Below are positions 40,952 to 47,438 of a DNA stretch of 64,000 bases, one piece after another (within the stretch, counting starts at the first letter, position 1; every line of letters begins with the position of its first letter). The notes under the pieces are model-generated. The model saw nothing but the letters and a program-made list of their open reading frames with translations. It ran no database searches and was not told the DNA's origin. Made by a program: the position numbers and the translations under genes. The stretch spans positions 7,241,001 to 7,305,000 of the forward strand of contig NZ_LT963352.1 of assembly GCF_900236475.1 (NCBI RefSeq), read 5' to 3'. The DNA comes from Streptomyces chartreusis NRRL 3882. Lineage in GTDB: Bacteria; Actinomycetota; Actinomycetes; Streptomycetales; Streptomycetaceae.

Positions 40952-41680
40952 GTGGCGAACAAGAACATCCCCGACCCCGGCTTCTCCGACGACGACGGCT
41001 CCGCCGACCCCCGGCTGAGCGCGGCTCTCACCGCCTGGTCGGAAGATCGCAGTGCCGTGGGCCCGGTCCTCGACGCCCTCAAGGGCGCCCGGCTGCTCGT
41101 CCCGGTCGTGGCCGTGCTCGGCGAGGTCGAGGAGGACGAGCGGGGACTGCGCCGCGAGAAGACCAGCGACATGGCCGTACCGACCCTGAAGGCCGGGAAC
41201 CGCACCGCCCTGCCCGCCTTCACCTCCACCGACTCCCTCGCCCGCTGGGACCCGGCGGCGCGCCCGGTCGCCGTACCCCTGCACCAGGCCCTCCAGGCCG
41301 CCGCGCACGAGAAGGCGGACACGGTCGTGCTCGACCTGGCCGGGCCCGTGCCCTTCGAACTGACCGGCCCGGCCCTGCTCGCCCTCGCGGAGGGCCGTAC
41401 GACGACCGACCCGCTCGCCGACCCGGCCGTCGTGGAGGCCGTGCGCGACGCCGTGTCCGCCGAGCCGGCCGTGCTGCGCGCCCACCTCGGCCCGGGCCAG
41501 GCCGACGGCACCCTCGCCCTGGTCCTGGACCCGGCCGCCGCCCCCGCCGAAGCAGCCCGGGCGGTCGCCCGGCGGCTCGCCGCCGACGAGACACTGAGGG
41601 CCCGCCTGGTGCGCGGCCTCGACCTGGCACTGCTGCCGGCCGAGGCGACGCCACCCGGCGAGCCCCTGTTCGTCCGGTGA
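40952..41680 (+). CDS. SseB-family protein
   Basis: The 242-residue protein has an N-terminal SseB domain (SAALTAWSEDRSAVGPVLDALKGARLLVPVVAVLGEVEEDERG ... DMAVPTLKAGNRTALPAFTSTDSLARWDPAARPVAVPLHQALQAA), known from enhanced-serine-sensitivity proteins and from type III secretion regions, but of unclear function in actinobacteria. The C-terminal half has a second alpha/beta region. GTG at 40952 lies 8 nt after a TAGGCT box (40938-40943), so the mRNA is probably leaderless. The palindromic element begins 4 nt after its stop codon. Confidence 0.85.
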   Translation: MANKNIPDPGFSDDDGSADPRLSAALTAWSEDRSAVGPVLDALKGARLLVPVVAVLGEVEEDERGLRREKTSDMAVPTLKAGNRTALPAFTSTDSLARWDPAARPVAVPLHQALQAAAHEKADTVVLDLAGPVPFELTGPALLALAEGRTTTDPLADPAVVEAVRDAVSAEPAVLRAHLGPGQADGTLALVLDPAAAPAEAARAVARRLAADETLRARLVRGLDLALLPAEATPPGEPLFVR

Positions 41681-41684
41681 AGCT

Positions 41685-41865
41685 CTAGGGCGTGTCCGCA
41701 AAGTCCCGTCGTCCGCCCGGAGGGCGGGCCTCGCGGCGTCCGGTGCGTGCTCTCGGCGTGCCGGGCGGACGCCCGCGTACTGGTTGTACACGGGTGTTCG
41801 CCCGGTGCGGCGAGAGTGCGTGCCGGGCGTCGCGATGCAGGCGGGACTTTGCGGACACGTCCTAG
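41685..41865. mobile_element. 181-nt palindromic MITE-like element
   Basis: The ends are inverted repeats matching 23 of 24 positions: left CTAGGGCGTGTCCGCAAAGT (continuing CCCG) at 41685-41708, right at 41842-41865. The interior is also imperfectly self-complementary up to a centre near 41780, so the whole element can fold into one long hairpin. It has no open reading frame of its own. Similar sequences with GTGTCCGCAAAGTCCC ends are, from general knowledge, widespread in Streptomyces. It lies between convergent genes and its right end supplies the TAG stop (41862-41864) of the DUF1844 gene. It may also terminate transcription. Confidence 0.8.
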
Positions 41866-42218
41866 CCGTAGACCGCGCCCGTGTACTTCTCGCCCGGGCC
41901 CTTGCCCGGCTCGTCCGGGACGAGTGACGCCTCGCGGAAGGCCAGCTGGAGCGACTTCAGGCCGTCGCGCAGGGGCGCCGCGTGGAACGAGCTGATCTCG
42001 GTGGCGGACGCGTCCAGCAGCCCGGCCAGCGCGTGCACCAGCTTGCGGGCCTCGTCCAGGTCCTTGTGCTGGTCGCCCTCCTCGGTCAGACCGAGCTTCA
42101 CCGCGGCGGCGCTCATCAGGTTGACGGCGACCGTCACGATCACCTCGACCGCCGGGACCTCGGCGATGTCGCGGGCCATGGCGTCGAAGTCGGGGGACTC
42201 AGGAGGGGTCTCACTCAT
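41862..42218 (-). CDS. DUF1844 family protein
   Basis: The 118-residue protein matches DUF1844: PDFDAMARDIAEVPAVEVIVTVAVNLMSAAAVKLGLTEE, then DLDEARKLVHALAGLLDASATEISSFHAAPLRDGLKSLQLAFREAS. It is small, helical and soluble; function is unknown. A TATCGT box lies 7 nt upstream of the ATG, so it is probably leaderless. It is divergent from the infC operon, a common neighbourhood in actinobacteria. Its stop codon lies inside the right end of the palindromic element, so the last few residues (GAVYG) are close to element sequence. Confidence 0.9.
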   Translation of the reverse strand: MSETPPESPDFDAMARDIAEVPAVEVIVTVAVNLMSAAAVKLGLTEEGDQHKDLDEARKLVHALAGLLDASATEISSFHAAPLRDGLKSLQLAFREASLVPDEPGKGPGEKYTGAVYG

Positions 42219-42614
42219 GCCCCACACGATAGGCGCAGGCCGGGCGTGGGCCGTACCAGGCCCCGGGGCGCCACGATTCGCTGTTCCTGGCCATTGCTGG
42301 TAATCTCGTGTAACGACCGGTCGGACCCGCATGCCTCGCGGCCAGCGAGCCCGACCCACAAGTGGAGGCTTTCGAACTCCCACCTGACCGCCCCCAGGGC
42401 GGCGGGTCACCGGTCAGGCGGTCCCGCCCCAGCGGCGGCGATCCGTCCGAAATCGCGCCCCGCGGCTCCCCGCGGCGGTGCTCCGGTAGTTCGAGGAGCC
42501 CCGCCTGGGAATCGTCCGGGGCATTTTTTGTGCTTCGGCGCGGTTAGGTCTATCGAACAGAGACGTTACGCGGCCGTCCGCCAGACCGTCGCGTGGTGCT
42601 ACCGAGGAGGATCC
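42219..42614 (+). promoter_or_regulatory. infC operon promoter region and structured leader with terminator
   Basis: The 396-nt stretch contains a possible -10 (TAATCT, 42301-42306), hairpin-forming segments such as GTGGAG...CTCCCAC (about 42362-42383) and CCGCGG repeats near 42470, and a hairpin GCCCCG (42498-42503) with CGGGGC (42517-42522) followed by A and six T residues (42524-42529). A T-run terminator before the coding region is unusual in Streptomyces. It fits attenuation of infC-rpmI-rplT, which in Bacillus is controlled by L20 binding the leader; homology to that leader is not shown. Confidence 0.55.
42498..42529 (+). terminator. Candidate attenuator terminator in the infC leader
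   Basis: A 6-bp GC stem (42498-42503 with 42517-42522) is followed by ATTTTTT. It lies 86 nt before the infC start, so read-through must be regulated or partial for the operon to be expressed. Confidence 0.6.
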
Positions 42615-43253
42615 ATCAGCGCCGAGCCCCGCATCAACGACCGGATTCGCGTTCCCGAGGTGCGACTTGTCGGTCCCAGTGGCGAGCAGGTGGGCATCGT
42701 CCCCCTGGCCAAGGCACTGGAGCTTGCGCAGGAGTACGACCTGGACCTGGTCGAGGTCGCGGCGAACGCCCGTCCGCCCGTGTGCAAGCTCATGGACTAC
42801 GGGAAGTTCAAGTACGAGTCGGCCATGAAGGCCCGTGAGGCGCGCAAGAACCAGGCGCACACGGTCATCAAGGAGATGAAGCTCCGGCCGAAGATCGACC
42901 CGCACGACTATGACACCAAGAAGGGTCACGTCGTCCGGTTCCTCAAGCAGGGCGACAAGGTCAAGATCACGATCATGTTCCGTGGTCGCGAGCAGTCCCG
43001 GCCCGAGCTGGGCTACCGACTGCTCCAGCGGCTCGCGGAGGACGTCCAGGACCTCGGTTTCGTGGAGTCGAACCCGAAGCAGGACGGCCGAAACATGATC
43101 ATGGTCCTCGGTCCGCACAAGAAGAAGACCGAGGCGATGGCCGAGGCTCGCCAGGCGCAGGAGGCCCGCAAGGCGGAGGCGAAGGCCAACCCCGGCCGCT
43201 CGCAGAACGCCGCGGAAGCCGAGGCGCCGGCTGAGGAGCCCGCCGAGGCGTGA
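42615..43253 (+). CDS. infC: Translation initiation factor IF-3, ATC start codon
   Basis: IF-3 binds the 30S subunit, checks start codons and prevents premature joining of 50S. The 212-residue protein begins (M)SAEPRINDRIRVPEVRLVGPSGEQVGIV, the normal IF-3 N-terminus, and continues through KLMDYGKFKYE and the C-terminal domain (KIDPHDYDTKKGHVVRFLKQGDKVKITIMFRGRE). The only start that fits is ATC at 42615, directly after GAGGAGG (42604-42610). No in-frame ATG or GTG lies between the leader terminator and this point, and a later GTG would delete conserved residues. Rare AUU/AUC starts on infC mediate autoregulation in other bacteria. A charged Ala/Glu-rich tail ends the protein. Confidence 0.93.
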   Translation: MSAEPRINDRIRVPEVRLVGPSGEQVGIVPLAKALELAQEYDLDLVEVAANARPPVCKLMDYGKFKYESAMKAREARKNQAHTVIKEMKLRPKIDPHDYDTKKGHVVRFLKQGDKVKITIMFRGREQSRPELGYRLLQRLAEDVQDLGFVESNPKQDGRNMIMVLGPHKKKTEAMAEARQAQEARKAEAKANPGRSQNAAEAEAPAEEPAEA

Positions 43254-43294
43254 CTCCCGGGACGCGAGTCCCAGGACCAACCGAAACAAGACGA

Positions 43295-43334
43295 CGCTCC
43301 ACCGTGCCCGGTTTCGCGACCGGGCATCGGAGCG
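43295..43334 (+). promoter_or_regulatory. Hairpin between infC and rpmI
   Basis: TGCCCGG (43305-43311) pairs with CCGGGCA (43320-43326), and the flanking GCTCC (43296-43300) pairs with GGAGC (43329-43333) across an internal loop. It lies 26 nt before the rpmI ATG and could be a control or processing site. Confidence 0.45.
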
Positions 43335-43359
43335 CCACCGACGAGGAGAGAACGGCGCT

Positions 43360-43554
43360 ATGCCGAAGAACAAGTCGCACAGCGGGTCCAGCAAGCGCTT
43401 CAAGGTCACCGGCTCCGGCAAGGTGCTCCGTGAGCGCGCCGGCAAGCGCCACCTGCTCGAGCACAAGTCGTCCCGTGTGACGCGTCGCCTCACCGGCAAC
43501 GCCGAGATGGCCCCGGGCGACGCCAAGAAGATCAAGAAGCTTCTCGGCAAGTGA
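43360..43554 (+). CDS. rpmI: 50S ribosomal protein L35
   Basis: The 64-residue basic protein is a full-length L35: MPKNKSHSGSSKRFKVTGSGKVLRERAGKRHLLEHKSSRVTRRLTGN, then a C-terminal DAKKIKKLLGK. It is a structural protein of the large ribosomal subunit. GAGGAGAG lies upstream of the ATG. It is the middle gene of the conserved infC-rpmI-rplT operon, 106 nt after infC and 95 nt before rplT. Confidence 0.98.
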   Translation: MPKNKSHSGSSKRFKVTGSGKVLRERAGKRHLLEHKSSRVTRRLTGNAEMAPGDAKKIKKLLGK

Positions 43555-43649
43555 CGCTCCGGCGCGCAAGCGCCGTACGTCAGGACCGGGACCCAATCGA
43601 TTTCGGGCCGTGTGCGGACCACCGCGGCCCCGCTACAAGGAGTTAAAAA

Positions 43650-44033
43650 GTGGCACGCGTCAAGCGGGCAGTGAACGCCCACAAGAAGCGCCGGGCGATC
43701 CTCGAGCAGGCCTCCGGCTACCGCGGTCAGCGTTCGCGCCTGTACCGCAAGGCCAAGGAGCAGGTCACCCACTCGCTGGTCTACAACTACAACGACCGCA
43801 AGAAGCGCAAGGGTGACTTCCGCCAGCTGTGGATCCAGCGCATCAACGCCGCTGCCCGCGCCAACGGCATGACCTACAACCGCTTCATCCAGGGTCTGAA
43901 GGCCGCGAACATCGAGGTCGACCGCAAGATCCTGGCCGAGCTGGCCGTCAACGACGCCGGCGCCTTCGCCGCGCTCGTCGAGGTCGCCCAGAAGGCGCTG
44001 CCGAGCGACGTCAACGCCCCCAAGGCGGCCTGA
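43650..44033 (+). CDS. rplT: 50S ribosomal protein L20
   Basis: The 127-residue protein is L20, needed early in 50S assembly: VARVKRAVNAHKKRRAILEQASGYRGQRSRLYRKAKEQVTHSLVYNYNDRKKRKGDFRQLWIQRINAAARANGMTYNRFIQGLKAANIEVDRKILAELA. GTG at 43650 has AAGGAG upstream followed by an A-rich spacer. In Bacillus, L20 represses the infC operon by binding its leader, and the leader seen upstream here could be a counterpart. A perfect terminator follows at 44061. Confidence 0.98.
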   Translation: MARVKRAVNAHKKRRAILEQASGYRGQRSRLYRKAKEQVTHSLVYNYNDRKKRKGDFRQLWIQRINAAARANGMTYNRFIQGLKAANIEVDRKILAELAVNDAGAFAALVEVAQKALPSDVNAPKAA

Positions 44034-44060
44034 CGCCGGCTCCGAGCCGAAGTGACGGAA

Positions 44061-44090
44061 GGACCCGCAGGCCAAGAGGCCTGCGGGTCC
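44061..44090 (+). terminator. Terminator after rplT
   Basis: GGACCCGCAGGCC (44061-44073) pairs perfectly with GGCCTGCGGGTCC (44078-44090) around loop AAGA. It ends the infC-rpmI-rplT operon. Confidence 0.9.
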
Positions 44091-44124
44091 TGCTGTGCAG
44101 CCAGCTACTGAGAAAGCGAACGGA

Positions 44125-44985
44125 ATGCCCCCCGCCACCCCCGAGCTCATCTCCCCGCGTTCCCCCCGCGTCTCCGCCGCGCGGCGGCTGGCGAAGCGGA
44201 ACTTCCGGGGGAAGGAGCGGCTGTTCCTCGCGGAGGGGCCGCAGGCGGTGCGGGAAGCGGCCGGGCACCGGGCCCGGGGCGCGGCCACGCTCGTGGAGCT
44301 GTTCGCCACGCTGGAGGCCGCCGAGCGGTACGCCGACATCATCGGGGCGGCCCGGGACGCCGGCGCCCGGGTGCACCTCGCCGCCGAGCAGGTCATCGCC
44401 GACATCTCCACCACCGTCACGCCGCAGGGCCTCGTCGGCGTCTGCCGGTTCCTGGACACGCCCTTCGAGGAGGTCCTCGCGGCGCGTCCCCGGCTCGTCG
44501 CCCTCCTGGCCAACGTCCGTGACCCGGGCAACGCCGGGACCGTGCTGCGCTGCGCGGACGCCGCAGGTGCCGAGGCCGTCGTCCTGACCGACGCCTCCGT
44601 CGACGTGTACAACCCCAAGGCCGTCCGTGCCTCCGTCGGCTCCCTGTTCCACCTGCCCGTCGCCGTCGGCGTCCCCGTGGAGCAGGCGGTCGAAGGGCTG
44701 CGGGCCGCCGGTGTCCGGATCCTCGCCGCCGACGGGGCCGGCGACCGCGACCTCGACGACGAGCTCGACAAGGGCACCATGGGCGGGCCGACCGCCTGGG
44801 TCTTCGGGAACGAGGCCTGGGGCCTGCCGGAGGAGACCCGCGCGCTCACGGACGCCGTCGTGCGCGTCCCGATCCACGGGAAGGCCGAGAGCCTGAACCT
44901 CGCCACCGCGGCCGCCGTATGTCTCTATGCGTCGGCGCGTGCACAGCGCGCCGCCGGAGGGTGCCGCTCCGTCACCGGGAACTAG
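44125..44985 (+). CDS. SpoU/TrmH-family RNA 2'-O-methyltransferase
   Basis: The 286-residue enzyme has an N-terminal substrate-binding domain (RLAKRNFRGKERLFLAEGPQAVREA) and the SPOUT knot with motif 1 LLANVRDPGNAGTVLRCADAAG, motif 2 VFGNEAWGL and motif 3 VRVPIHGKAESLNLATAAAVCLY. It methylates a ribose in rRNA or tRNA; a relative in Streptomyces confers thiostrepton-type resistance, but specificity cannot be read here. ATG at 44125 is preferred; an earlier GTG at 44095 lies right next to the rplT terminator. It follows rplT as in many actinobacteria. Confidence 0.92.
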   Translation: MPPATPELISPRSPRVSAARRLAKRNFRGKERLFLAEGPQAVREAAGHRARGAATLVELFATLEAAERYADIIGAARDAGARVHLAAEQVIADISTTVTPQGLVGVCRFLDTPFEEVLAARPRLVALLANVRDPGNAGTVLRCADAAGAEAVVLTDASVDVYNPKAVRASVGSLFHLPVAVGVPVEQAVEGLRAAGVRILAADGAGDRDLDDELDKGTMGGPTAWVFGNEAWGLPEETRALTDAVVRVPIHGKAESLNLATAAAVCLYASARAQRAAGGCRSVTGN

Positions 44986-45038
44986 TAGGGTGACCAGCTC
45001 AGGGACCCCTCTGTGGAGCTTGGAGGTGGGGTACGGGG

Positions 45039-46181
45039 ATGAGCGTCGGCACGAGCAGCGCACCGGGGGCCCAGGACGCCGGGAGCCCGCCCGCCGCGTC
45101 CCGGCCACCCGGTGATCTCGCCGACCTCGGCATCGATCCCGACATGCTGCCCGACGGCCTCGTCGTCGCCGACGAGCAGGGCCGGGTCGTCTGCTTCAAC
45201 GCCGCCGCCGAGCGCATCACCGCCGTCCGCGCCCGGGACGCGCTCGGGCAGCGACTGGAGAAGGCCCTGCCATTAGAGGATCTGGAGGGGCGACGCTGGT
45301 GGCAGCTGACCGACCCGTACGGCGGCCTCGCGATCCGGGTCGGACAGCCCGAACGCAACCTCCTCCTCCCCGGCGGCCGTGAGGTGCTGGTCTCCGCGCG
45401 CTACGTCCGCACCCGGCCCACCGGTCCCGTCCGGCGGCTCGTCGTCACCCTGCGCGACACCGAGGCCCGGCGCCGCACTGAGCGCAGCCACGCCGAGCTG
45501 ATCGCCACCGTCGCCCACGAACTGCGCTCCCCGCTCACCTCCGTCAAGGGCTTCACCGCCACCCTGCTCGCCAAGTGGGAACGCTTCACCGACGACCAGA
45601 AGCGGCTGATGCTGGAGACCGTCGACGCCGACGCCGACCGGGTCACCCGGCTCATCGCCGAGCTGCTCGACATCTCCCGGATCGACTCCGGCCGGCTGGA
45701 GGTGCGGCGCCAGCCCGTCGACATCGGCGCCGCCGTCGGACGGCACATCCAGGCCTACGTCGCCGCCGGACAGCCCGCCGACCGGTTCCTGCTGCGTGTC
45801 CAGCAGCCGCTGCCCGACCTGTGGGCCGACCCCGACAAGATCGACCAGGTGCTCAGCAACCTCCTGGAAAACGCCGTGCGGCACGGCGAGGGAACTGTCA
45901 CGATCGACGTCACGGCCACGGCGTCCCCCCGTGAGGGCGAGGACATCGGCACGTCGGTCACGGTGAGCGACGAGGGGCCCGGCATCCCGGAGGAGTCCAT
46001 GAACCGCGTCTTCACCCGCTTCTGGCGGGGCAGCAAGCGCGGCGGCACGGGCCTCGGGCTCTACATCGTCAAGGGCATCGTCGAAGCCCACGGCGGCACC
46101 ATCACGGTCGGCCGCGCCCCCGGCGCCGGCGCCGAGTTCCGATTTACGTTGCCCGTGAGCGCTCCGGCCTATCTCGCTTGA
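45039..46181 (+). CDS. Cytosolic PAS-domain sensor histidine kinase, with a TTA codon
   Basis: The 380-residue kinase has an N-terminal PAS-like domain (about 35-140: LPDGLVVADEQGRVVCFNAAAERITAVRARDALG), a dimerisation/phosphoacceptor helix with His160 in VAHELRSPLTSVKGF, and an ATPase domain (QVLSNLLENAVRHG, SDEGPGIP, GTGLGLYIVKGIVEAHGG). No membrane segment is present and no response regulator gene is adjacent, so the partner is unknown. Codon 79 (45273-45275) is TTA, in frame, implying dependence on the bldA tRNA. A TAGGGT box at 44986-44991 and GGAGG near 45022 suggest its own promoter and ribosome site. Confidence 0.93.
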   Translation: MSVGTSSAPGAQDAGSPPAASRPPGDLADLGIDPDMLPDGLVVADEQGRVVCFNAAAERITAVRARDALGQRLEKALPLEDLEGRRWWQLTDPYGGLAIRVGQPERNLLLPGGREVLVSARYVRTRPTGPVRRLVVTLRDTEARRRTERSHAELIATVAHELRSPLTSVKGFTATLLAKWERFTDDQKRLMLETVDADADRVTRLIAELLDISRIDSGRLEVRRQPVDIGAAVGRHIQAYVAAGQPADRFLLRVQQPLPDLWADPDKIDQVLSNLLENAVRHGEGTVTIDVTATASPREGEDIGTSVTVSDEGPGIPEESMNRVFTRFWRGSKRGGTGLGLYIVKGIVEAHGGTITVGRAPGAGAEFRFTLPVSAPAYLA

Positions 46182-46310
46182 GCAGCCCGCGGGCGCATTC
46201 GTACACCTCCACCCCGTTAGACTCGGCCATTGGCACCTTTGTGTCCCGCAGACGGCCGTCGGAGTCGGTGACGGGGACCTTCAGCCAGCCAATCGGAAGC
46301 ACGGGAAGAG

Positions 46311-47438
46311 ATGTCGGCACCGAATAAGTCGTACGACCCTGTAGAGGTCGAGGCGTTGAAACCGGAAGAGATCGAGCGCATGCGGGACGAGGCGCTCGCC
46401 GCCTTCGCCGCCGCGGACTCCCTCGACGCGCTCCACGAGGCCAAGGTCGCCCACACCGGCCCCGCCTCTCCGCTGGCCCTCGCCAACCGCGAGATCGGCG
46501 CCCTGCCCCCGCACGCCAAGGCCGACGCCGGCAAGCGCGTCGGGCAGGCCCGCGGCGCCGTGAACAAGGGCCTCGCCGCCCGCCAGGCCGAACTCGAGGC
46601 CGAGCGGGACGCCCGCGTGCTGGTCGAGGAGGCGGTGGACGTCACGCTGCCCTACGACCGCGTGCCGGCCGGCGCCCGGCACCCGCTCACCACGATGATG
46701 GAGCGGGTCGCGGACGTCTTCGTGGCCATGGGCTACGAGATCGCCGAGGGGCCGGAGGCCGAGGCGGAGTGGTTCAACTTCGACGCCCTCAACTTCCTGC
46801 CCGACCACCCGGCCCGGCAGATGCAGGACACCTTCTTCGTGCAGGGCCCCGAGGGCACCGACGAGTCCGGGTCCGGCGTCGTCCTGCGCACCCACACCTC
46901 CCCGGTGCAGGCCCGCGCCCTGCTCGACCGTGAGCTGCCGGTCTACATCGTCTGCCCCGGCCGGGTGTTCCGCACCGACGAGCTGGACGCCACGCACACG
47001 CCCGTCTTCCACCAGATCGAGCTGCTCGCGGTGGACGAGGGCCTGACGATGGCCGACCTCAAGGGCACTCTCGACCACATGGTCCAGTCCCTGTTCGGCG
47101 CGGACATGAAGACCCGGCTGCGGCCGAACTACTTCCCCTTCACCGAGCCGAGCGCCGAGATGGACATGCTCTGCTACGTCTGCAAGGGCGAGTCGATCGG
47201 CAACCCCGACCGCCCCTGCCGCACCTGCTCGTCCGAGGGCTGGATCGAGCTCGGCGGCTGCGGCATGGTCAACCCGCGGGTGCTCACGGCCTGCGGCGTC
47301 GACCCGGAGAAGTACAGCGGATTCGCCTTCGGGTTCGGCATCGAGCGGATGCTGATGTTCCGCCACAACGTCGAGGACATGCGAGACATGGTCGAGGGTG
47401 ACGTCCGGTTCACCCGGCCGTTCGGGATGGAGATCTGA
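46311..47438 (+). CDS. pheS: Phenylalanyl-tRNA synthetase alpha subunit
   Basis: The 375-residue catalytic subunit charges tRNA-Phe with phenylalanine as part of an alpha2-beta2 enzyme. The N-terminal coiled coil (DEALAAFAAADSLDALHEAKVAHTG) binds tRNA; the class II motifs include GYEIAEGPEAEAEWFNFDALNFLPDHPARQMQDTFFV, RTHTSPVQAR, and the C-terminal GCGMVNPRVLTACGVDPEKYSGFAFGFGIERMLM. A GGGAAG ribosome site lies close to the ATG at 46311. TAGACT at 46218-46223 is a possible -10. pheT overlaps its stop by one base. Confidence 0.98.
   Translation: MSAPNKSYDPVEVEALKPEEIERMRDEALAAFAAADSLDALHEAKVAHTGPASPLALANREIGALPPHAKADAGKRVGQARGAVNKGLAARQAELEAERDARVLVEEAVDVTLPYDRVPAGARHPLTTMMERVADVFVAMGYEIAEGPEAEAEWFNFDALNFLPDHPARQMQDTFFVQGPEGTDESGSGVVLRTHTSPVQARALLDRELPVYIVCPGRVFRTDELDATHTPVFHQIELLAVDEGLTMADLKGTLDHMVQSLFGADMKTRLRPNYFPFTEPSAEMDMLCYVCKGESIGNPDRPCRTCSSEGWIELGGCGMVNPRVLTACGVDPEKYSGFAFGFGIERMLMFRHNVEDMRDMVEGDVRFTRPFGMEI

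Noticed and set aside
42528..42614. TTG at 42528 as an upstream start for infC
   Set aside because: It lies in the T-run of the leader terminator and would add about 29 unconserved residues over the ribosome site.
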